Source: Siphonodentalium dalli
Lineage: Eukaryota; Mollusca; Scaphopoda; Gadilida; Siphonodentaliidae
Direction of reading: 5' to 3'
Assembly (NCBI GenBank): GCA_032622095.1
Contig: CP136063.1
Location: forward strand, 208,619,934 to 208,683,933
DNA length: 64,000 nt
Position 1 is the stretch's first letter. Each line of letters begins with the position of its first letter. Shown piece by piece: positions 1 to 10,800 of the stretch. The notes under the pieces are model-generated. The model was not told the origin of the DNA. It saw nothing but the letters and a program-made list of their open reading frames with translations, and searched no databases. The translations under genes were made by a program, and so were the position numbers.

Positions 1-348
1 CCTTAACTTCAGTTAATGTTGAATGAATGGAATTAAATTTGTTTTTTTGCAGGGCAGATTCCCTTAAGTACAGGTCAAATGTGATCTGTTCTGTTCGCCC
101 ATTTTTACCTGAGATATGATTCTTTTTCACCTTTGAATTTCGGGTTTTCTTGGTTCCGGATGATAACTTCAGTTAGGGTTGGTTGATCACTGCCAAACTT
201 GGTATGTGGCTGAATTGGCTAAAATACAGTCTGTGCTTAGCCCTTTATCCTTTTGGCGAGTAGAACGACATATATGTTGTCATAAGGTTGGAGGTTCCCA
301 TGACATTTATGTCGTTTACAGTAGTTTTATGGTAATATCATGATACTA
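1..348. other. No gene seen; diverged repeat monomers
   Basis: Two diverged monomers starting with 'AACTTCAGTTA' (near 5 and 166) resemble the roughly 160-base dispersed monomers found elsewhere in the window. No coding exon is recognisable. Confidence 0.4.
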
Positions 349-560
349 CAGTAATTCCCTAATTAATCGACTGCTTAAGTACAGCAGAATTATGGGTAAC
401 TTTTCAGGATTTAGTCGGAAATATGGCTTGTTGCCATTCATCGAAAGCTCTCGGGGAGAGCTTTCCGATGAATGGCAACAAGCCATATCTCCGACTAAAT
501 CCTGAAAAGTTACCCATAATTCTGCTGTGGTTAAGGAGTCGATTAATTAGGGCATTACTG
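349..560. mobile_element. Tc1/mariner-like hairpin MITE, copy 1
   Basis: The arms are complementary over almost the full 212 bases, starting CAGTAATTCCCTAATTAATC and ending in GATTAATTAGGGCATTACTG, flanked by TA at 347-348 and 561-562. CAGT termini with a TA target are typical of Tc1/mariner-type MITEs. Small ORFs on both strands here are mirror images created by the palindrome, not genes. Confidence 0.85.
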
Positions 561-867
561 TACATGTATGTGCATAACTTCGAAAAATCATCTAAAAGGA
601 AACTTTTCATGGAAATGTGGATGGATGTTATTTTAATTATTTACATTGATTCCTGCTTTTCATAATGTTGTTTGTATGATTTATTTGTTATATACATGCA
701 GGCAATTGTTACAATATTACTCCGTTTATTTGCAAAAAATATATTCACCCATGGATATGTCGTCATATATGAAGTACTCACCCACCAAATGGTTAAATCT
801 GGAATTTGTCCAATTATTGTCACCAGGCTTATGGAGCTGTTTTTACTTGGATTTGGAAATTTATTGG

Positions 868-1430
868 TTTTTAGCTCACCTGAGACAAAGTCTCCGGTGG
901 AGCTATAGTCATCACTCCTCGTCCGTCCGTCCGTCCGTCTGTCCGTCAACTTTTTTAAAAACATCTTCTCCTCTTAAACCATCATACCGAATTGGTTCAT
1001 ATTTGGTGTGTATGTTCCCTAGGTGACTCTCATTCAGATTTGTTCAAATGAGGTCACTGGGTCAAATAGTTGCGAAACAAGGGCCATAACTCTATTCCTC
1101 CATAGTAATTCTTACAACAACTTCTTGTCCATAACCATTGGGCCAATTTAGCTAATATTTGGTATGGAGAGTCCTTGGGTGACTGGTGTTTAGATTTGTT
1201 CAAATGAGGTCACCCGGTCAATTAGTTGAGAAACCAGGGCCATAACTCATAGTGATTCTTACAATGACTTCTTCTAAAAAAATATTTGGGATTTAGCTTA
1301 TATTTGGTACAGAGATACCTTGGGTGACTGGGGTTCAGATTTGTTCAAATGGGGTCACTGGGTCAAATAGGGGCAGAGCCAGGGACATAACTTTAAAAAC
1401 AAAAAATTTAATTTTTGCATTTTTACCTTT
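868..1430 (+). repeat. Dispersed repeat with 5' hairpin and GTCC-rich start
   Basis: It begins TTTTTAGCTCACCTGAG, followed by a hairpin partner GGTGGAGCTATAG and a GTCC/CCGT run at 919-950. Diverged monomers follow, with 'TTCAGATTTGTTCAAATG' and 'GGTCACTGGGTCAAAT' recurring at about 160-base steps. The same architecture recurs at about 3200-3500 and 3640-4150. Confidence 0.6.
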
Positions 1431-2012
1431 AATTTTTGTTTAGGACACATCACAGCCTCATATTTCTTACCTAGATTTTTCTTAGCATGTGCTTCATCTG
1501 TATGGATTTTGGTATTGTTTATTTAACCCCTTCCACTCTTGTTTTGATATAGAATTCATCCAAGACAGGATTACTCAAACATTTTTCATCTGATCAACAC
1601 CAAATTTGGTATATGAATTTTTGACACTTATATACAGATCAAGTTAAAATATGGGTTTGATCCGATATATTTTAACAGAGTTATGGCCCTTTATAATTCA
1701 CACCCCTTTGCTATGCACTATTAATTTTTAAGAGGACACTCAAGCCTGTATTATTGAAAAAGCCAATTTATCATAGTGTGGTCACCCGATCCTCTTGCTG
1801 AATACTGCTTGCTTCAGACCAGTTTACCATCTGTCATTACAAGACATATATATCTGTAAAGGTACAGGTCATTAATTATATAAACTGGCCAGATGACATG
1901 TATTATTCTAATCTAAACATATCTGTAGCAATTTAACAACAAACTGGTGCTTCCATTCAATGTTAGGTGATGACTGTCATTCAATGATACTGTGAATGGC
2001 TTTGATTTCTTC
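1431..2012. other. No gene seen
   Basis: AT-rich sequence with one monomer of the 'ACAGAGTTATGGCCC' type near 1676-1690. No exon or RNA gene recognised. Confidence 0.4.
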
Positions 2013-2565
2013 AAGTCTGGAAATAGTGTGTCTGACATTTACATAGTGAGGTCCCCAGATGGTGAATTTAGTGTTGCTACCCCATACAGCATGCTAGCAT
2101 CACCAAATACACCCGCCAGGGACCTAATTCTGCTTAGTCCTCATCTTCTGGGAAGTATCCTAAGTATCAAATTGACAGTTTGATTTAGTCACTTTTTCCA
2201 CCTGTTCAGTTTCAATGTCCCCCTAATTTGCAGAAGATAAAATGCATAATTGAGGTGCTCAATGGGTGTGTATCACCAACTTCAACTGTAGGACTTCATT
2301 GATTTAGTAACTTTTTTCCACCTGTTCAGTTTCAATGTCCCCCTAATTTGCAGAAGATAAAATGCATAATTGAGGTGCTCAATGGGTGTGTATCACCAAC
2401 TTCAACTGTAGGACTTCAATCTGTTCCTTGGTTTTATTGGCCATTGAGGCCTAATCAGATTGAGGATGAATTTGGAGATGCTAGCCTGCCTTACAGAATA
2501 TTGTCATTAAATCCACATTTTTGGGACCTAATTCTGCAAATGTCAGACATACTAAATTCAGGTGT
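2013..2565. mobile_element. Palindromic GGTGAATTTAGTGATG-family element with internal 120-bp duplication
   Basis: It is bounded by AAGTCTGGAAATAGTGTGTC on the left and the matching TCAGACATACTAAATTCAGG on the right. Each end carries its copy of the GAGGTCCCCAGA / GGTGAATTTAGTG module. The middle holds a 120-base tandem duplication (2180-2299, 2300-2419) in which two whole 60-base lines are identical. Confidence 0.7.
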
Positions 2566-2637
2566 GGCCATTTCATATTATTGTTTTAATCACCAATTAT
2601 CCAGATGAAATCATACAACTAATATTCAAAGAAAAAT

Positions 2638-2654
2638 GGGGGGGGGGGGGGGGG
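2638..2654 (+). repeat. Poly-G tract
   Basis: An unbroken G run of about 17 bases within the repeat arm AAGAAAAATGGGG...TATATTGGAT, which is seen again near 3175-3200 and 8510-8535. Confidence 0.9.
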
Positions 2655-2689
2655 TATATATTGGATTAAATTTGTCTTCTATCTGGCAT

Positions 2690-3109
2690 TTGCAGAATGA
2701 GGTCCCCAGAGGGTGAATTTAGTTATGCTACCCTGCACAGCAGTCTAGCATCACCAAATACACTAGCCAGGGTCCTCATTCTGCTTAGGCCTCATCTTCT
2801 GGGAAGTACATGTATATAGGCACTTAAATTGACATTTTTACTTACTTTAGCCCTTCTGTTTAGTTTCTATATCCCCTAATTTGTGAATATAAAATGCATA
2901 ATTGAGGTGCCCAATGGGTGCACATCACCAACTTTAACTGGAGAACTTCAATCTAATGCTATGTCTCCCATAGCAGTTGAGGCCTACACAGAATGAGGTC
3001 CCCAGAGTGTGAATTTGGTGATGCTAGCCCGCATTGCAGGATTGTGTCATTAAATTCACCCTTTGGGGACCTCATTCTGCAAATGTCAGCCAATTTGTTC
3101 AGGCTTGTC
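2690..3109. mobile_element. Palindromic GGTGAATTTAGTGATG-family element
   Basis: GAATGAGGTCCCCAGAGGG at 2696 and again from 2993, with the inverted partner CTCATTCTGC twice. The middle contains the family's shared TTTCTATATCCCCTAATTTG stretch. Confidence 0.65.
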
Positions 3110-3149
3110 TGTTCGAATATTATGTTCTTAACCACCAGTATCCAGTTGA

Positions 3150-4150
3150 ACTCATTATACCCTGATTTTGCAAAGAAAACTTGGGGGGGGGGGGTATATT
3201 GGATTGAATTTGTCAGTCTCTATGTCAGACTGTTCTCCCATCCATCCATCTGTCATTATGTCTCTATCCGTCCATCAATTGTTTTCTTCTCCAGATACAT
3301 ATTAAAGACCAAATGGGTTTATATATTTAGGTGTGGATGTCCCCCAGGTGACTCACATTCAGATTTGTTCAAATGAGTTCATCAGGTCAAATAGGTGAGA
3401 AGTCAGGGCCATAACTCTTTCCTTCCATAGTAATTCTTAAAACAATTTGGTATGGATGGTCCTTCGGTGACTGGGGTTTAGATTTTTTCAGATTTGGGGT
3501 CATTTTAGGAAAATCAGTTCAGTTCAACTCTTAAAATCTAATGTCTGAAATTACCAAATGAATGGATCTCATAGATGGGGATTCACGTTTGTTCAAATAG
3601 GGGCGGAGATAAGAGATTTAATTACCAACCAGCCACCCTACACGTGCTCCGGTGGAGCTATAGTCGTCACTCCTCGTCCGTCCATCGTCTGTCCGTCCAT
3701 CTGTCCGACAACAATTATTTGAACATCTTCTCCTCTGGAACCATAAGACCAAATGGGTTCATATTTGGTGTGGATGTTCCCTAGGTGATTCTCATTCAGA
3801 TTTGTTCAAATGCGGTCACTGGGTCAAATAGTTGCGAAGCCAGGGCCATAACTCTTTCCCACCATAGTAATTCTTTTAAACATCTTCAGAACAATAAGAC
3901 CGAATGGTTTCATATTTGGTGTGGATGTTCCCTAGGTGACTCACATTCAGATTTGTTCAAATGAGTTCACTTGAAATAGTTGCGAAGCCAGGGCCATAAC
4001 TCTTTCCCTCCATAGTATTCTTAAAGTGACTTCTTCTCAAATACCATCAGGCTATACAGGTTCATATTTGGTATGAAGGATCCTTGGGTGACTGGGGTTC
4101 AGATTTGTTCAAATCAGGTCACTGGGTCAAATGTGGGCGGGGCCAGGGAC
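3150..4150 (+). repeat. Two dispersed hairpin-start repeats with diverged monomers
   Basis: One unit starts near 3157 (ATACCC...GGGGGTATATTGG), a second near 3650 (GGTGGAGCTATAG then a GTCC run at 3675-3705). Both carry monomers sharing 'GTGTGGATGTTCCCTAGGTG' and 'GGGCCATAACTCTTTCC'. No coding capacity. Confidence 0.6.
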
Positions 4151-4153
4151 ATA

Positions 4154-6760
4154 CAGCACTGCTCAACTTAAGCGACCTGTTTTAACGAGGTGTACATGCG
4201 TTCATGCCGCGGTGCAATACTGCGACCTACCGCCGATTCGCGGTTGCACTACCACGCGCGTACCGCGGTACCACCGCGACGTTCACGGTGCCACCGCACT
4301 ACCAGCGGTAACGAATGTTGGTAGCGCGGTGGCATGCGGTAATGCACCGCACAAACGCGGTGACATTACCGCTACGCGGTAGCATTTTTGTAACGAGGTT
4401 AATGATGGGATTCGATGGCTGACTGTCAATCTTCCATAATAGGACGACCGTTCTCACGATCTCCGTCCATGATTATGTACCGTGAAGTGTATTATTAAAA
4501 TATTGAAATAGATGAAAGCCGAGTATCGGGAAATATGCCCATTATAACGGGCTTCCAGATTAAGTAAAGGTAAGTATAAGTTACTTTGAGAAAGTCATTT
4601 TTCAATTAATGTGAATATTAAAATATTACAACAACATTTCTAGTCTCGTTTTATCGCCTAAAATTCCCATAAATGACACTATTTGTAATCAGTGTTGGTT
4701 ATCGGGAAGGGAACAAATGATTTCGGCCATTTTAGACAGCTCGATAAATCCCGTATCTACAGTTTATATCAATGTTCAGATGTACGTGATCCCTAAATTG
4801 AATGATAACGACCACTATTTAAATAGTCCCCAGAATAAATATCGTTATTAACTTTATTGACATTCATTAACTGCAAATCACAAACACCATTTGTTCGTAT
4901 AACGGGAATTATTGTCTTAGCAATAAAAGACACAAAGTGGAACTCCTGTATATCCAGGAAAAAACGCATTCTGTGCAAAAGCACGTGTCACTGATTACGT
5001 CATACTGCAGCTGGCATACTTTGTTAATATAGGTCACGGGGCACTTAAATTAAGATGTCGTCATGTCTTTTTATAACTGGGCTCAATAGGTGAAATAAAT
5101 ATGTGATTGTTGATGGTGCTATTATATAGTAAAACTACACACGCGACGCGCGAATGGCTGTTTTGTGTTTTGGACACTTGTATTTCCATTACTTTAATGC
5201 GTCCGTTTTGGCTTACATAATGCTCGCAGAATGTAGTTCAGATATTTATCGATCTATTTTGGTATTGCGAATAATATTATGTGCGTAGCGCCACGTGGCT
5301 TTAAACAGACAAGTCTCATTCGATCTTTAAAATGTTGCGCACGTAATAGCTATTTATAAATAATATGTCGCACAAAAGTGAGACAAACGCTCTTTATTGC
5401 TACCGTATCGGGAATAAACTAACAAGGACTAAAACACACCGAATTCGATCACTTGAAATAATTATGTTACAATGTTAACCTCTGTATATAACCAAACAAA
5501 CATATTTAGAGGTCAAATTTCCAACACCATGCATGTTTTTTTCCGAATAACGATAAGATAGGAATACCGGTATGTGATATAATTTATACTGCGACCCACC
5601 GAGAACTACAAGTGCACGCCTTCGCCAAAAGTTGCAATTTCACATCAAACGATGCCGCCCGACACGCACTCGATAGCTCAATGAATGTTCACGTAACAAA
5701 ATCAAAGACTGATTTGACAACGTTGTGTCTTTCAATGTTTGGTGTTTTGCGTGTGTCTTTTGTCGCGCACATTGGTGATGACAAAAACTTTACTTTGCTG
5801 CATGACATGTGCCACGCTTTCTTAGTTATACATTTTATTCCCACCGACAAGAAATCTTCAGGTGCAAATGTTTGTAAATTGCTTTACTATTTCACGCATG
5901 CGTACAATCATACGTCTTGGCGATACTATACTATTTACGTGCCGATTATGTTTGGCATATGAACAAAACTATAGATTTGAACGAATATGAATATTTCTGC
6001 AATGATCGCCGCTCTGGCCTCTAAGACTAAAATCGGACGCAGTGTTACTAATGCACCGTCCCCGCTGGTTTCGACCAAATTCAGATAAATGGAGGATTTA
6101 CTTTTCCCATTTTATAAGAAATTTAGATTTCGGAAACACAAACAAAACAAAAAATTCCGCATGAGTGGAAGCCGATATAGGAATCGGGTGCGTAAATCAT
6201 TTGACGATATGTAAGATAGATGCATGCTAACAACAAAACTATTACTCCACGGTGTTTTGCGTAATCCAGTCGCCGTAAGCAACTATAGTTGAGTTCAAAA
6301 ACCGCCGACGTGATTAAACGTGATGTACGTGTACATTTGTAATATGTTACATGTAAACCTGACATATGTTCATTTGTAATCCGATTGCATTATTATTCAT
6401 TTATATTCACTACGTATACATAATTACGTGCAGCTTACTGTATTCATTCAATACAAAAGTTATTCATAAACATTTACCTACCGTGTGACGCCTTATTTCA
6501 GTCGCGTTCTCTCCGCGGTGGAGGGCCGTTAGCGGTAATTTGAACGCGGTTACGAATAAAATACCGCGGTGTACGGCGGTAACGAACACCAATAACGCGA
6601 TGACCTGCGGTAACCAACGGTAAAAATACCGTACCAGTACCGCGGGTCAACCGCCCTCCGTCGCGGTACAGAATGATAACCGCGGTATTTTGGTGGTAAC
6701 ACCGCGGTAAGTACCGGCCCATAACCTCGTTAAACAGGTCGCTTACTGAGAGCATAGCTG
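4154..6760. mobile_element. TIR-bounded DNA transposon with CG-rich subterminal arrays
   Basis: The left end CAGCACTGCTCAACTTAAGC GACC is mirrored by GGTCGCTTACTGAGAGCATA GCTG at the right. Inside both ends lie about 200-260 bases dense in ACCGCGG/CCGCGGT words (4195-4385, 6500-6720), unlike the AT-rich surroundings. The core (4400-6490) has no recognisable transposase; the longest open stretch, 5612-5962 (+), resembles nothing I know. It is probably non-autonomous. It interrupts a dispersed repeat: the sequence up to 'CCAGGGACATA' is the same as at 1380. The target duplication was not resolved. Confidence 0.75.
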
Positions 6761-7366
6761 TCACTCCAATTTTTTTGTTTTAGATTTAACTCTTTAGATA
6801 TCTACTTCTTTTAAAGTGATTATGAAAAGTTCTGACTGTTGTGGTCTCCAGAGTCCCAGTCTTATCAGTCTTTGCAGTCTGGTGAGCGACCCCACAGTCA
6901 TTGACTGTCTTGTTGTTTGATGACTCCCAAGTTATGGATTTAAAAAAAATTCAATTTGAAACAAACCAATGGGTTTTTATGCCACCGTGTTCTTGTTAAA
7001 TAGAGTTGTATAAATTATAATATACATGTAATTCAACAAATCACTTTCTCTGTTTAAAATCTATATTATACATTTCCACAGAATCACTCATTTTAATATA
7101 TCATAAGCACTTTTTGGTAATGAACACTATATATACCAATTGTATACCCAACTACACAGTATTACAGCAGCATGATTTTAAAGGACATTGGGGTTTCATC
7201 CAATGTTTGAAAGAGCTATGGCTCTTAGGGGTGAACATGATGTTCCATATGGGGGTGAGTCTGAAAGTCAATTTTGTTCTGTTGAATCTTGTTCACCTGA
7301 GTTATAGTCTCCTAATGGATAAAATCCATTAATATTAAGACAAATTTCTGTGAATTTCATGAGCTA
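6761..7366. other. No gene seen
   Basis: AT-rich DNA. A short open segment near 7186-7250 followed by GTGAGT resembles an exon end, but its translation does not match POMGNT1. Confidence 0.35.
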
Positions 7367-7478
7367 CAGTAATGCCCTAAATAATCAACTCCTTTAAACA
7401 GCAGAATTATTGGTAATTTTTCAGGATTTAGTTGGAGATATGGCTTGTTGCCATTCATCAGAAAGCTCTCCACAAAAT
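7367..7478 (+). mobile_element. Hairpin MITE, single arm (truncated)
   Basis: TA followed by CAGTAATGCCCTAAATAATC and about 110 bases of the left arm as far as GAAAGCTCTCC. The right arm is absent. Confidence 0.75.
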
Positions 7479-7733
7479 TTTCATATCATTTACACTTAAG
7501 GCTGTTTTGCCACGTAAATATGTTATACAATTTGGATGCATGGATGTGTGGTCTGCGGGGGACCTCATTCTGCAAATGTCATGATTTGAGGATTGAATCT
7601 AGGGAGAGAATGCTCTCGATAAAGGGTAAAACTAAAATGCTCCTAACTTGCTTTCGTGAATTGTTCAAAGTGCTTCAAGGAGTGAAAGATGACATTTTTA
7701 TCAGGGCAATTTTCTATTTATTCTATATTACAG

Positions 7734-7809
7734 AATGCTGACTGGTTTGCTGAAAATTCCTGGAGCAAATGCATCGATGATCACTGTATATATTGATGGA
7801 TATTTTGAG
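7734..7809 (+). CDS. POMGNT1: POMGNT1 exon a (first exon visible)
   Basis: Acceptor ...TATTACAG at 7726-7733 and donor GTTAGT at 7810. The first base completes an Arg codon begun in the preceding exon, then reads [20 protein letters not shown] through DGYFE. This is the second beta-strand region of the GT13 fold; the human protein has a closely similar stretch. The preceding exon, expected to encode the 'NRP-YLY' strand, was not found in 1-7733. Confidence 0.93.
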
Positions 7810-10800
7810 GTTAGTATCGTTGACCATCCCTGGCGCGAATCCCGGCCGTTTCGTGCCCAACTACTCTATGAGTTTAGTATCATGAGGATGTTTTTATCCT
7901 CTGATAACTGAATACTCACTGATGGGGAGTTACTTGATTACATTTTATTTTAGTTTGTGAGGATATTCAGGCAGTAGCTTTAAAAAACTGATAAATGCTG
8001 CTTCTAGAAATTATTAACCCTTTCTATACTAAGTACTCATTGACGACTAGTTCCCATAGGAAATGTTCAGATAATTAGTTCAACAAACAACCTATTTGTT
8101 TTCTCTCCTTCCTTATGTAAATCAATGCTTTTAGAAACTAAACAAGTTTCCCCACAACTCACGTGTATTCACTGTTGCCATCCAGGGTATGGTTTCTTGC
8201 CATCCTGGATGAGGAAAAGAAAGCTAATTGTAAGATAAAAATCATTACTCAGTTACAGTTATTGCCCTAAATAATTGACGCCTTAACCAAAGAAGAATTA
8301 TGGGTAACTTTTCAGGATTTAGTCAGAAATATGGCTTGTTGCCATTCATCGGAAAGCTCTCAGTGAGAGCTTTCAGTGAGAACTTTCCGATGAATGGCAA
8401 CAAGCCATATTTCCGACTAAATCCTGAAAAGTTACCCATAATTCTTATGTGGTTAAGGAGTAAATTATTTAGGGCATTACTGTGTCTTCTTATTATACCC
8501 CTACTTTCGAAGAAAATGGGGGGTATATTGGATTGACTGCGTCTGTCCGTCCGTCCGTCATGCTTTCTCCGTCCGTTCGTCCGTCCGTCCGTCCAACCTC
8601 ATAACTCGAACAACTATGAACCGATTTCAATAATTTTTTGTATGCAATCTCCTTAGGACGGTCTCTCCGCATGATGCTAATTACGGTTCGGTCCGACTTT
8701 TTTTCATGTTACGCCTCTTTTTCGACTTATTTTGACTTAGAAAATTCTGTCCGACTTAATAACTTTAACAAATATGAACCGATTTCAATAAGTTTTGGTA
8801 TACATGCTTCTCACAATACCCTCTCTACATGATGCGGCTAGGGATTGGCTCAGACTGTTTTTCGTAATATTACACCTCATTTTCGACTTATTTTGACTTT
8901 GAAAATTCTGTCTGACTTAATAATTATATAACTTTAACAAATATGATTTGAATAATTTGTTCTGTACAAGCTTCTTGTGACACCATATCGATATTATTAG
9001 TCCGAATTTTTCTTTAAAGTTAAAAATCTTTTTGGTTGAGTTTACGGATAATGCGGGTTGAATTTGCCACTGTGGGGGTATGCTAGCACTCGAGTGCACA
9101 CCTCTTGTTTTGTTTGACAACACACAAGCCTGCAAATAGTGTGTCTGTCATTTGCAGAATGGGGTACCAAGAGGGTGAATTTAGTGATGCTAGCATCATG
9201 AGCTGGCATCACCAAATTCACCCTCTGGGGTCCTCATTCTGCTTAGGCCTCATCTTCTAGGAAGTATCTATAGTCTCAAATTAACATTGTTTTGGTTACT
9301 TTTTCCCTTCTGTGAAGTTTATATATCCCCTAATTTGCAGAACATAAAATACTTAATCGAGGTGACCAATGGGTGAAGAACATCACCGACTTCAACTGGG
9401 GAACTTCAATCTGATTCTAGGTCTCCCATAGCAATTGAGGCCTAAGCAGAATGAGGTTCTCAGATGTGAAATTGGTGATGCTAGCCTGCCATGTAGGATA
9501 TCATCACTAGAATCACCCTATGGGGATCTCATTCTGCAAATGACAGACACACTACTTTCAGGCATGGTTGATAACACTGCTAACATTGTTCTATATTTCA
9601 GGAGCCTCTTGAGGTCACCAAGCTGCTTGGTGTGCGAGGAATACAACATACACCCATTGGTTTAAAAAATGCCAGGATATCCCAGCATTATAAAGCTAGT
9701 CTTACTGCAACATTCCAATTATATCCAGTAAGTTATCATAAATAACCAGGAATACAACACGATTCCAATAGGAAAAAAAACAGTACATCTCGGAATTCGA
9801 AGTAAGCCACATTGACTTTGTCGGAATATGAAATAAAAATTGAAAACGATTTAAGTGGAGGCTACTTGTCATAGTTATGTCGTTTATGCCACAAGTGAGC
9901 GTCTAATCGTTCTTTGAATGCAGTTAGATTATCAGCTTCAATAACAAATTGAGGAAGTTTGTTCCAAGGTTCTACTACTCTCTGTGTGAAGAAGTATGTT
10001 TTGTGAGCAATTTGCTGGTTGCAGTTTATATGTGTGCCCTCCAGTTCGCTTCTCGTGTGCTTTCCTTGAATAGACAGCTGATCTCGATATTGTACATCAC
10101 ATGTATTATCTTGAATGCCTCGATTAGGTCTCCCCGATGTCGGCAATATTTTAGGGACATGAGGCTAATTTTACCAGTCTCTTTCTGCATGGTAGTTAAG
10201 CCAGTGCATTCTCTTACATTACTGGAGCTCCAGTCAAGGAATGATTGAAGATGTATTCAGGGTTTCAGACCAATTTTTAAGAAACCTATTTTACTTTTGG
10301 CCAAAAAAAATGGGTTTTGATTCTCAGGCATCAGCACATTGAAAAAAATGGCATCAGCACATTGAAAAAAATGGCCCACGTTGGATCATTTTATTCCGAT
10401 TTTGGATTTCCCCGAAGTTGTAAATCGGTAACACAGAAATAGGAAACTGTCACATGGAAATTAGTTATGTTTCAAATATCAAATAGGAGCTAAATACAAT
10501 GGTGTATGTGTGCATATTCAACAAATGACCATAGGCAACGATAACCAACAGGTATATTGTCACCACAGGCTGTCCAAACCCCCAAGTTTATTTTTCAAAT
10601 GTGTTGAAATATTTTGACAAAAGTAGGAAGTTGGATATTGAATGAGTCGTCCGACAACCTGATTTTGGCGACCTATGAATCGGGATATGTAGTTCTGCAT
10701 TATAAAAATGATTGTGCCGATATTAAAATCATATCAATGTATATATCATCCTAGGTAATCCCTATATGATGTACCGGTAGTGCAATGTCAAAATTGTTCA

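Noticed and set aside
423-665. Overlapping open frames on both strands over 404-665, and similar frames at 8300-8536
   Set aside because: They arise from the arms of a palindromic MITE; the two strands encode the same repeat sequence and no protein family is recognisable.
5612-5962. 116-codon plus-strand frame inside the CG-ended transposon
   Set aside because: No recognisable domain or transposase motif, no supporting splice or promoter signal; kept only as a note in the element entry.
7186-7255. Possible extra POMGNT1 exon ending at a GTGAGT
   Set aside because: The translation in any frame does not resemble the expected segment upstream of exon a, and it does not end in the phase that exon a requires.
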